From the NCBI GenBank assembly GCA_051001455.1, contig JBPCNH010000028.1, positions 1 through 55,702 of the forward strand: a stretch of 55,702 nt of DNA. Direction: 5' to 3'. The notes beneath the pieces were generated by a model. That model made no database searches, was not told where the DNA came from, and saw only the letters and a list, made by a program, of their open reading frames with translations. Position 1 is the stretch's first letter. The number at the start of each line of letters is the position of its first letter. Source of the stretch: JBPCNH01 sp051001455. GTDB taxonomy: Bacteria; Actinomycetota; CADDZG01; WHSQ01. Made by a program: the position numbers and the translations under genes. This document shows positions 34,158-41,627 of the stretch, piece by piece.

Positions 34158-35342
34158 GTGATCGCGGCCGTGGCCCGTGTCGTACGCGACGTCGGTCTCG
34201 CCGAGGACTTCGCGCAGGAGGCTCTGGTCGCGGCACTCGAGCGCTGGCGGCGTGACGGCGTACCCGACAACCCGGGGTCGTGGCTGGTTACCACCGCGAA
34301 ACGGCGAGCGATCGATCATCTCCGGCGCGCCGAGACGAGAGAGCGGAAGTATGCGGAGATGGCCCGCGACTTGGAGGACCACACGGACATGCCCGAGCTC
34401 GACCATGTGGAAGACGATCTGTTGCGGTTGATGTTCATCGCCTGCCATCCGGTGCTGACGCAAGAGGCGCGCGTTGCTCTCACCTTGAAGCTGCTTGGTG
34501 GGCTCACTACCGATGAGGTCGCGCGCGCCTTTCTCGTAACCCCTCCGACGATGGCGCAACGGATCGTGCGCGCCAAGCGCACGCTGTCCGAGGCGCGTGT
34601 GGACTTCGAGCTGCCGGAGCCCGACGAGCGCCCGGCGCGCCTCGCATCGGTGCTCGAGGCGATCTATCTCATCTTCAACGAGGGCTACTCGGCCACCTCG
34701 GGCGATCGGTGGATCCGGAGCGAACTGTGCGAAGAAGCGCTCCGGCTCGGGCGCGTGCTTGCCGGCCTCATGCCGGACGAGCCGGAGGCGCACGGGCTCG
34801 TTGCACTGATGGAGCTCCAGGCGAGCAGGCTCCGCGCCCGCACCGACGCTGCCGGCGAGCCCATCCTGTTGCTCGACCAAGACCGTGGGCGCTGGGACCA
34901 TCTCCTCATCGCCCGGGGGCTCCGGTCGCTAGAGCGCGCCGAGGAGCTAGCATCACTCGGTCCCTACGCGCTGCAGGCAGCGATCGCGGCGTGCCATGCT
35001 CGAGCGCGCACGCCCGAGGAGACCGATTGGGAGCGCATCGCGGCGCTCTACGCCGAGTTGGCGGTGATCGCGCCCTCGCCGGTCGTCGAGTTGAACCGAG
35101 CGGTGGCGGTGGCGATGGCATTCGGCCCCGGGGCCGGCCTCGAGATCGTCGACTCACTCCTCGAAGAGCCAGCGCTCCGCAACTACCACCTCCTCCCGAG
35201 CGTGCGCGGGGACCTGCTACAGAAGCTGGGACGGACCGAGGAAGCAGGGCAAGAGTTCACCCGCGCCGCCGAGCTAGCCCAGAACGACCGAGAGCGGGCC
35301 CTTCTAATGGCGCGCGCCGAGGCCACCCAAGACCCTGCTTAG
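34158..35342 (+). CDS. ECF sigma factor (ECF42-like) with C-terminal helical domain, 5' end probably lost
   Basis: A 394-residue protein from GTG 34158. Region 2 is seen in VGLAEDFAQEALVAALERW and NPGSWLVTTAKRRAIDHLRR, region 4 in LTLKLLGGLTTDEVARAFLV and TMAQRIVRAKRTL. The long C-terminal helical (TPR-like) extension, with RWIRSELCEEALRLGRVLAG and VAPSPVVELNRA-like sequence, marks the ECF42 group. Relatives usually have 10-20 more residues before the VIAAVARVVRD segment. Here the frame reads DESPKVIAAV and then runs back into unrelated sequence of the preceding gene. The YCII/DGPF-type gene that usually accompanies this group is not seen nearby. Confidence 0.85.
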   Translation: MIAAVARVVRDVGLAEDFAQEALVAALERWRRDGVPDNPGSWLVTTAKRRAIDHLRRAETRERKYAEMARDLEDHTDMPELDHVEDDLLRLMFIACHPVLTQEARVALTLKLLGGLTTDEVARAFLVTPPTMAQRIVRAKRTLSEARVDFELPEPDERPARLASVLEAIYLIFNEGYSATSGDRWIRSELCEEALRLGRVLAGLMPDEPEAHGLVALMELQASRLRARTDAAGEPILLLDQDRGRWDHLLIARGLRSLERAEELASLGPYALQAAIAACHARARTPEETDWERIAALYAELAVIAPSPVVELNRAVAVAMAFGPGAGLEIVDSLLEEPALRNYHLLPSVRGDLLQKLGRTEEAGQEFTRAAELAQNDRERALLMARAEATQDPA

Positions 35343-35361
35343 GGGACCGGCTCCCTGGTTA

Positions 35362-35392
35362 GGGAGGGGCCCGGCGCCTCCCAGGTCTTTTA
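35362..35392 (+). terminator. Terminator-like hairpin after the sigma factor gene
   Basis: GGGAGG (35362-35367) pairs with CCTCCC (35377-35382) around a GC-rich loop, followed by aggtctttta. It lies 19 bp after the stop codon. The short T run supports intrinsic termination. Confidence 0.65.
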
Positions 35393-35485
35393 CTTATGAG
35401 CCGGGCCTGGGCGCGGGCAGGGCTTGGCCGCCTCGACGCCGAACCATTACCTCAAAGAGCGCAAAGACTCTCGAAAGGGACGGCT

Positions 35486-36193
35486 ATGAAAAAGATCCTT
35501 GGCGTGGTTATGGCGGTTTCACTACTGGCCCTCCTCGTGGCTCCGACCGGGTCGGCTGCCGAGGCCCAGAAGAAGAAGAAGAAGCCCAAAGGACCCGTCG
35601 TCGTGGCGGAAGACCCCGCCGACGACTGGGGCAAGGACGCCGGCGCCCCGGCGCAGATAGGCACTGCGCTCGGGATGGAGATCGTCGAGGCCTCGATCGG
35701 ATTGTCGGAGGACAAAGAGGCGATCAACTTCATCATCAAGCTGAACGGCCCGACCTCGGGCGGCACCCCTGAGAGTGTCCGCTACGGGTGGGAGTTCGCG
35801 GTGGATGGCGATACTTACCAGATGAACGGCGGCCGCACCGAGCTCGTGCGTGGGATGTGCAACCCGCTGACCACGGATCCAGCCTGCCCACCTAACGTGG
35901 GGGATCCCACAGCACTCGTGAACTTCCCCTTCTTCGTGCGATCGGGTCCTTGTACGGTCGGTGCCGAGTGCAAGGTGAACGCGGTCGTGAACGCGGTCTT
36001 CGACGTCACTGAGTACACCATCACGATCCCGGTACCTCTAGAGGCGGTCGGCGCGAAGCTGGGCTCGACGATCACCCCCGCTGCCGGGCTGTTCGGGGCC
36101 ATCTACGCAGCTCCGGGAGTGCTCGTTACGACGAACAGTCTTCCGCACGATGCGATCGCGATCCACGAGACGGTGAAGCTACCGAAGAAGTAA
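35486..36193 (+). CDS. Secreted protein of unknown function with Lys-rich mature N-terminus
   Basis: A 235-residue protein from ATG 35486 (ribosome site aaaggga). Signal peptide 1-24, then AEAQKKKKKPKGPVVV. The rest is beta-rich, with VEASIGLSEDKEAINFIIKL, YGWEFAVDGDTYQMNGG and ITIPVPLEAVGAKLGSTI. Four Cys (in MCNPLTTDPACP and GPCTVGAEC) probably form two disulfides. The layout resembles extracellular beta-sandwich domains that accompany proteases, but I do not recognise the family. It is a single-gene unit between hairpins. Confidence 0.75.
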   Translation: MKKILGVVMAVSLLALLVAPTGSAAEAQKKKKKPKGPVVVAEDPADDWGKDAGAPAQIGTALGMEIVEASIGLSEDKEAINFIIKLNGPTSGGTPESVRYGWEFAVDGDTYQMNGGRTELVRGMCNPLTTDPACPPNVGDPTALVNFPFFVRSGPCTVGAECKVNAVVNAVFDVTEYTITIPVPLEAVGAKLGSTITPAAGLFGAIYAAPGVLVTTNSLPHDAIAIHETVKLPKK

Positions 36194-36213
36194 GCAGTGG
36201 CACATCTAGGTCG

Positions 36214-36340
36214 CTAGAGATCGGATTTGGCGGTCCGTCGATTCCGTTCGCCCACCGTTAGCTCGACGTCAAGGTAGTTCCCCGGTGGAGCGAGAGGGCA
36301 AGCCCAGCGCGGGTCGTAGGAGCAGGATGAATTAACTCTC
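36214..36340 (-). pseudogene. C-terminal remnant of a DUF1684-family protein
   Basis: On the minus strand this stretch encodes SCSYDPRWACPLAPPGNYLD, then VELTVGERN and a stop. DUF1684 proteins end with a very similar block (YNPxYxCPLPPPENxLxVxVxAGE). Nothing of the upstream 200 or so residues is present; the frame goes into unrelated sequence. I read it as the tail of a deleted gene, one of several such remnants in this window. Confidence 0.6.
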
Positions 36341-36362
36341 TTCGCGGGAGGTCGGTAGTGCG

Positions 36363-36390
36363 CACCCATGGGGTGTGCTACCCATGGGTA
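36363..36390. promoter_or_regulatory. Two tandem ACCCATGGG palindromes
   Basis: CACCCATGGGGTG (36363-36375) and TACCCATGGGTA (36379-36390) stand 3 bp apart, about 115 bp before the membrane protein gene at 36505. They share the TACCC/GGGTA half-sites of CsoR operators, but with a shorter centre than the site at 12785. They look like an operator for an unknown repressor. Confidence 0.55.
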
Positions 36391-36504
36391 CGCCGGTGTC
36401 TGGATGACCCGCCGGTGGACTCTCAGGCCTGGAAACAAGCCGAGCAACGAGTCATACTCAGGACGATCTTCTCCGAGCTCCGATCCGACGCCTGAGGAGG
36501 ACAC

Positions 36505-37704
36505 ATGCCGGCTGAGACGCTGACGCTCCATCCGTACCGCCGCGAGATCAGGTTTCTCCTGCAGGCGGCGATGCTGATCTTTGCCTACACCGTGGTGATC
36601 GGGATCCTGAACGGAACGGATCTCATCGAGTTCGATCACAAGACGCTGTTGTCGCACGTTCACACGGGGACTCTCGGGTGGATCACCACGTCGGTTTTCG
36701 CGGCCGCGCTGTGGTTATTCGCCGGCACCCCGGGGATCGGGTGGCGCGACATGTTTGCCCGGAACCTTCCGTGGATCACGGTCGTCACGGTCGTTGCCTA
36801 CAACATCGCATTCCTAATGACCCTCGGCAGCGCGCGGCCCACCATCGGCGGGTTCATGATGCTGGTGATCGTCGCCTGGGTCGCGTGGATCTTCACTGCA
36901 GTGAAGGGTTCGGTTCTGAGTGTCCCGCGACTCGGGATCCTGGCGGCCGTCCTGACGCTAACCATCGGGGGCTTGCTGGGTGTCTTGCTCGGCATCGTCA
37001 TCGCGACGGGCAACAATTTCTTGCCGGGGGACGCCTACGCTTCTCACCCCGCGACGATGGTGATCGGTTTCTTGATCCCCGTCGGCATGGCACTGGCGGA
37101 GTGGAACGTTCGCCCCGAGTTGTTAGAGCAGCAGGCGACGCGCTCCGGGTGGCTGCAGATCGGATTGCCATTCATCGGAGGCCTCTGCGTGACGGCCGGC
37201 CTTCTCGCCGACTCACCGCCGCTCATCTCGCTCAGCCTTCCGTTCGAGATCATCGGAGTTGGGATCTTCGTGAAGCGACTATGGCCGGGGATGGCACGTC
37301 TCGACAGCGCAGGCGCGGGCTCGGGTTTCGTGGCAGCGCCGACCGTGGTGTGGCTGGTGCTGAACATCGTCATGTTCGTCTACCTGATCGCCCGGTTCCA
37401 GGGGGACTTCGACAACGTGCGAGTGGGGCTCATCCTCGCCCTCGACCACATGATGTTCATCGGGGTGATGAGCAACTCGCTCTTCGCCCAGGTCCGAAGG
37501 GCCGCGCCGGGAGCGAAACCTGTCTCGGTACGGGTGCTGGTCTATGCGATGAACATCGGGCTTGCCGGATTCATCCTGGGGCTGCTCGCCGATACCGCGA
37601 TCCTGAAGCAGCTCTTCACGCCGGTTATGGGCCTCGGCATCCTCCACGGGATCGCGTTGTTCACCCTGGCTCTGCGGCGAGATCCAGACCCAGCAGGGAC
37701 ATAA
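36505..37704 (+). CDS. Heme-copper oxidase subunit I/NnrS-like multi-pass membrane protein
   Basis: A 399-residue protein with about 10-12 hydrophobic segments and a strong gaggagga ribosome site. Conserved His sit in membrane-edge motifs that recall heme-binding helices: SHVHTGTLGWIT (H51, H53), SHPATMVIGF (H181) and LDHMMFIGVMSN (H315). Proteins of the NnrS and stand-alone oxidase-subunit-I-like groups share such spaced His. The CuB His-Tyr motif of true oxidases is not visible, so I expect heme binding or a nitric-oxide-related role rather than oxygen reduction. Two palindromes lie upstream. Confidence 0.7.
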   Translation: MPAETLTLHPYRREIRFLLQAAMLIFAYTVVIGILNGTDLIEFDHKTLLSHVHTGTLGWITTSVFAAALWLFAGTPGIGWRDMFARNLPWITVVTVVAYNIAFLMTLGSARPTIGGFMMLVIVAWVAWIFTAVKGSVLSVPRLGILAAVLTLTIGGLLGVLLGIVIATGNNFLPGDAYASHPATMVIGFLIPVGMALAEWNVRPELLEQQATRSGWLQIGLPFIGGLCVTAGLLADSPPLISLSLPFEIIGVGIFVKRLWPGMARLDSAGAGSGFVAAPTVVWLVLNIVMFVYLIARFQGDFDNVRVGLILALDHMMFIGVMSNSLFAQVRRAAPGAKPVSVRVLVYAMNIGLAGFILGLLADTAILKQLFTPVMGLGILHGIALFTLALRRDPDPAGT

Positions 37705-38169
37705 CTGCGCCGCGGCTTCAGACATATTCACTTCACCCGCAGCGAGAAACAAGGGAACACCACGTGCTACTCGGGGAAGTCCCGCGCCGCCGTGTTGACC
37801 GCATCGGACGGCGGCCGGTCGGGGAAATATCATGTCGCCGAACTCGGCTTCCCCGGCTTCGTCCAGCGTTTGGGATGGCTCGACGATCGCCATGGCTGGG
37901 CTCTCGCTTACGAGATGAGGCCCGCCGGTAAGAGTCCGTGCGACGGGAGCGCGTCGACGCGCAACGTGATTCTGCTGACCCGTGACGGCGGGAAGTCTTA
38001 CAAGGAGGTCCACAGTTGCGAGGGAACCACTCCTGATGACGGAGAGCTACCGAGCGTCGGCGTGGCCAGCCGGCTGCAGACCAGCGTGGGCGAGATGCTG
38101 TTCTATGCCGACGGCACCGTGCGATCGGCCTTGAAGATCACGGGATCGCGCTCGCAACCACCCGTCTGA
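37705..38169 (+). pseudogene. C-terminal fragment of a BNR-repeat/Ycf48-like protein
   Basis: The frame is open directly after the stop of the previous gene and has no normal start before GTG 37792. It encodes AVLTASDGGRSGKYHVAELG, VQRLGWLDDRHGWALAYEM and VILLTRDGGKSYKEV, which are BNR/sialidase-type repeats (SxDGGxS, GWxxD). A whole protein would have several more blades and a signal peptide. I take it as a 5'-truncated gene. A short functional protein from GTG 37792 (125 residues) cannot be ruled out. Confidence 0.5.
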
Positions 38170-38215
38170 TCCACTCTTCGGGCGCAGGCCGCAGAGGATC
38201 CTCGGTTCGTATCCC

Positions 38216-38460
38216 TTAGGCGTCCCGAGAGCTCCCGGCTTCGGTCGTGCCATCGAGGACACCGGGTGGCGCGGGAAGTGTCCAGCCGACCGCCGCAGCG
38301 CTTCGGCGCGCCGTTTCGGCCGCGACGTCCTTGGTGAAGGTGTCGACGTTGATCCCGCGGAGCAACGGCACGCAGAGCAGAAGACCGATGGCTTCGATGG
38401 CGAAGACGCTCGCGTAGCAGCGTGAGTGGAGACAGTCGATCGAGGAGTCGTCGTTCGCCG
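38216..38460 (-). pseudogene. Possible C-terminal remnant of a membrane transporter
   Basis: A minus-strand frame encodes CYASVFAIEAIGLLLCVPLL followed by RGINVDTFTKDVAAETARRS and a Pro-rich end. One hydrophobic helix plus a short basic tail looks like the last segment of a major-facilitator-type transporter. There is no start codon or ribosome site of its own, and the gene upstream on this strand is the unrelated S15 hydrolase, in another frame. Low confidence. Confidence 0.3.
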
Positions 38461-40296
38461 TTACCCGAGCGCCGGCGTGACGCAGACCTCTCCCACGACC
38501 TCTCCACATGCGGGAGGAGTGCTCCACATCGGAGGCAGGTCGCGCATGACCGGCAACAGGATGCTGGACGGGTGCTCCGCGTCCTGGTAGATCGTCACGA
38601 CGCTGGCCTGGTTGGGCTCATATGCGTACGTCGAGATGGGATCGTTGGCTGGCGGTGCATGGATCTGCACGACCATGGCGTGCCCGGCGCGGAACACGTG
38701 GCCGAATGGGAAGACCTCGATCTCGAAGGTATTGATCTCCCCGGGTATCAACGGCTGAGGATCGACGAAGTGGTGGTACGGCCGGTAGATCTCGCCGCGG
38801 TGACGGCCGTTGCGGATCTTGGCCGACAGGGCGGGGTCGAAGCTGCCGTCGAAAGAGCCGCGCTGGATACCTCTCTGCACGAAAGTGGTCTCTCCCGTAG
38901 CGAGGTTCAGGTCCAGTACCTCGACGAAGAAGTCCACATCGGTCGACGTAGTGGATGCATGCAACGACAGGGTAGAGGGACCGGCGAGCGCGGTGTCCTT
39001 GGTAAACGGGAGCTCGTAACGGGCGGTGTCCGGCAGACCAGAGGTGTACAGCAGAGGCGCGAGACCGCCCGGGCCGAGACCGCCGACGTCGCCCGTCATC
39101 TGCCGACCGGTACCGCTGCTCGCGTAGGTGATCGTGCCTTCGCCGCCTGCCGCGCTGGTGCCGAGCGTTCCGTCGCTCCGCAGGAAGTAGCGGGTCCAGT
39201 TCGTCTCCCGGAGCGGCCACTCACCCGAGACGTAGGGAGCCAGGCGTTCCGAGCCCTTGGACTCGAAATAGGCGAGCACCTTCTTGTCTGGATCGAGTAC
39301 ACCGGCGCAGGAGCGTCCGGTGGGGAGGATCGCGTCCGTCGAACCGTCGTGACGGATCCAGCAATCGAGCCAATCCTTCTTCGTTCCCTTCGGGTCGTTG
39401 GGGTTGTGCCGCCCGGTCGAGAGAACGAGTCGTTTGGGGACGCTCTTGCGGATGTTCTCCCACAGCACATGAGCTCCACGCGGTCCGGTCTGCTCATCCT
39501 GATACTGCTGGCCCAACTGGATGGGCACGCGGATCCCGCCGATCTTGTTCATGAGTCCGGCTTGGATCGGCCAGCTGTCGGGCCGCGCCTCGCGGTTCGG
39601 GTAGGTGTCGATCAAGCCCTTGGCGCTGAACGCGCTCGTTCCCTGGTGGTCGGCGTAGTTCTCGCGACAGCGCTGGTCACTCTGCAGCTCGTCGACGTTC
39701 GATTGGTGCTCACCGGCAGGACGGACGCCGGCGCCCCACAGCACGGGGAAGCCCGGATTCGGCACGCCACCGGGGAAGAGAACGCCGCGGTAGAAGTCAT
39801 CGATCAGCCCCGACACTGCTACGGCCGTGAGGTTCTTGGGTGTTTGTGCTGCGACGAGGAACCCCGTCAGCCCGGCGTACGAATGACCGAAGATTCCGAC
39901 CTTGCCGTTGAACCACGGTTGCGTCGGCATCCAGTCGTCGATCAGTTCCTTGCCATCGAGCGACGACCGGTCGCTGAAGAGATCGAGCTGTCCGCTCGAG
40001 CAACCCGTCCCGCGGACGGAAGCCGCCACGAGCATGTACCCGTTGCGGTCGTCGTTGTAGGTCGAGTCGTTGTGTCCGCCCGCGCCGCCGTACCCTTCCA
40101 TCGTGAACAAGACGGGGTAGCGCTCGCCCTCGACGTAGTCGGGCGGATAGAAGACCTTGACGGCGATCTCTTCGCCGTCGGACATCGACACGTAATGGAA
40201 CTCCGGCTCCGGTGGAGCGGCCACGGCGGGGGACGGGGCGAGTCCCATAGCGAGAAGGCCGACGAAAACAGTAAGGATCAGGGCGCGTCGTTGCAA
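38461..40296 (-). CDS. Secreted S15/CocE-family serine hydrolase (X-Pro peptidase/acylase-like)
   Basis: About 611 residues. I chose TTG 40296, which gives a clean signal peptide (ALILTVFVGLLAMGLAPSPA, cleavage near VAA); a start at 40518 would add 74 unlikely residues. Motifs: VRGTGCSSG, the nucleophile GHSYAG, a His in GRHNPND and a C-terminal jelly-roll domain (from about residue 350) with VDFFVEVLDL and HAMVVQIHAP. This is the CocE/NonD arrangement of an alpha/beta hydrolase with a galactose-binding-like domain. It hydrolyses an ester or a peptide bond outside the cell; the substrate is unknown. Confidence 0.9.
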   Translation of the reverse strand: MQRRALILTVFVGLLAMGLAPSPAVAAPPEPEFHYVSMSDGEEIAVKVFYPPDYVEGERYPVLFTMEGYGGAGGHNDSTYNDDRNGYMLVAASVRGTGCSSGQLDLFSDRSSLDGKELIDDWMPTQPWFNGKVGIFGHSYAGLTGFLVAAQTPKNLTAVAVSGLIDDFYRGVLFPGGVPNPGFPVLWGAGVRPAGEHQSNVDELQSDQRCRENYADHQGTSAFSAKGLIDTYPNREARPDSWPIQAGLMNKIGGIRVPIQLGQQYQDEQTGPRGAHVLWENIRKSVPKRLVLSTGRHNPNDPKGTKKDWLDCWIRHDGSTDAILPTGRSCAGVLDPDKKVLAYFESKGSERLAPYVSGEWPLRETNWTRYFLRSDGTLGTSAAGGEGTITYASSGTGRQMTGDVGGLGPGGLAPLLYTSGLPDTARYELPFTKDTALAGPSTLSLHASTTSTDVDFFVEVLDLNLATGETTFVQRGIQRGSFDGSFDPALSAKIRNGRHRGEIYRPYHHFVDPQPLIPGEINTFEIEVFPFGHVFRAGHAMVVQIHAPPANDPISTYAYEPNQASVVTIYQDAEHPSSILLPVMRDLPPMWSTPPACGEVVGEVCVTPALG

Positions 40297-40721
40297 GGCT
40301 TGGTCTCTTTCTCTGAGCGATCGGGTGGTATCGTCCGATTTCGCCGTCCGAACCCGCTGTCCTGCTGCAATCGGTGGACTAAACGGACAAAAGGTGACCC
40401 CTTGCGCCTCCGAGCGGAGTCGAGTTGCGAGGTCGAAGTCCCGGGACGAGTCCAGGGCGGTGCGGCGGCCAGAGCTAGGGCGAACCGAACTACTCTTGGG
40501 CGCGCCGGCGCATCTCACCGGGAGTGATGCTCCTCGTTCGGGCGCGGTCCGCAGGTACCCAAGGGCGGGACGCTGCGCTCTAGCGCGCCGAGCCGGTAGC
40601 GGCAGCCGCCTCGAGGTAGGGCGATATATTCGGGCTCGGTGGGAGAAAACCTCGCAGTTGATCGCTTGCGGTCCCTCGGCTCGCGCTCGTCCCGCAACCT
40701 ATCGCCAATGCGGGGGAGCGC
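40297..40721. other. 425-bp divergent gap between the S15 and CBS genes
   Basis: The long frames here on both strands have no protein features. The gap must hold two divergent promoters, but I could not pick convincing boxes. A minus-strand frame end (LRGFLPPSPNISPYLEAAAA, stop at 40580) is coding-like and might be another remnant. The ribosome site of the CBS gene is gggggag at 40712-40718. Confidence 0.4.
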
Positions 40722-41132
40722 GTGAGCCGGAACGTCGGGGCTCTGGCCAGCAGGCGGATCGTCTCGGTAGGGGAGAACCAGACCCTCGCCGATGCGGCCC
40801 GCCGCATGAACGAGCAACGGGTCGGCTCCGCCATCGTGCTTATCGAAGGAAGCATGCCCGGGATCATCACCGAGCGAGACCTCCTGCGCTCGATCGCCGA
40901 CGGTGCCGATCCGTCGACGGCTCTCGTCGGCGACTACATGACTCCTATAGCGATCACCGCATCGGCCAACTGGGACCTGCAAGAGGCGGCGCAGCGGATG
41001 TTCGACGGAGGGTTCCGGCACCTGATCGTGCTCGACGAGCAGGGCTCGCCTGCGGGGATCCTCTCGATGCGTGATGTCGCCAAGGCGCTGCTTGAGATCG
41101 CCACCGAAGACCGGCCGACCTCTATCACCTAG
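40722..41132 (+). CDS. CBS-domain pair protein
   Basis: A 136-residue protein from GTG 40722. Two CBS motifs: NQTLADAARRMNEQRVGSAI with GIITERDLLRSIA, and NWDLQEAAQRMFDGGFRHLI with GILSMRDVAKAL. A linker GDYMTPI joins them. Stand-alone CBS pairs bind adenine nucleotides and regulate partner proteins. No obvious partner gene lies nearby. The length is normal, with no truncation. Confidence 0.9.
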   Translation: MSRNVGALASRRIVSVGENQTLADAARRMNEQRVGSAIVLIEGSMPGIITERDLLRSIADGADPSTALVGDYMTPIAITASANWDLQEAAQRMFDGGFRHLIVLDEQGSPAGILSMRDVAKALLEIATEDRPTSIT

Positions 41133-41222
41133 GCAGACCGGTAATCAGACCCGACGATCAGGGGAGTGGAGTGTCCTGATGTCTGAGGAGTTGGTGTCCA
41201 TGAGCGGCGCGCGGAGCGACCG

Positions 41223-41312
41223 GTGCGGATAGCGGTGTTCGGCGCCGGCGGGGTCGGCGGGTATTTCGGCGGGCGCCTCGCCCAAGCGGGTGAGGACGTG
41301 GTCTGGCTCTAG
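41223..41312 (+). pseudogene. N-terminal remnant of 2-dehydropantoate 2-reductase
   Basis: From GTG 41223 the frame reads VRIAVFGAGGVGGYFGGRLA then QAGEDVVWL and a TAG. This is the first Rossmann strand and the GxGxxG loop of ketopantoate reductase (ApbA/PanE). In intact genes the next residues continue with AR and a 270-residue protein. Here only 29 residues remain, so the rest has been deleted. No C-terminal part was recognised. Confidence 0.7.
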
Positions 41313-41627
41313 GAGCGCGGCGGCGCCGATACTACAGATGAATAGATCGCCAGGAGCGACATCGATTCCACAGTCTCGTCCATTTTGGGCGGGGGAGAGG
41401 AGCTCGTTGTGGCCCAGAAACCGACGAAGAGAAGTTCCGCGATCTCACTCCGCAGCAGATACGAGCGGCTGACTTACTTGCCGCTGATGTCAGCAAGGCG
41501 GAAGGGCTTGCCTTGGCTGAGGAACGAACTGGCCCTTGGGCACTAGTAAGTCGTCTTCGGATACGTCAGAGTGGGAAAAGCCTGGAGCCACCCGGGTCGA
41601 TCGTTCGATTCCAGATGCTGGGAGGCG
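41313..41627. other. Decayed coding sequence before the second GGDEF-EAL gene
   Basis: From about 41423 one frame looks like real protein: DEEKFRDLTPQQIRAADLLA, then ADVSKAEGLALAEERTGPWA, and it runs on to a stop at 41645, inside the next gene. No start or family was recognised. I interpret it as the tail of a deleted gene. The AGGAGG-like box at 41618 serves the GGDEF-EAL gene. Confidence 0.35.

Noticed and set aside
38422..40527. Long plus-strand frame opposite the S15 hydrolase gene (about 700 codons)
   Set aside because: It is the antisense of a well-conserved hydrolase and its translation is Arg/Val-rich without domains. High GC explains the open frame.
40325..41074. 250-codon plus-strand frame over the CBS gene
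   Set aside because: It overlaps the CBS gene in another frame, and its translation is Arg/Ala-rich without features.
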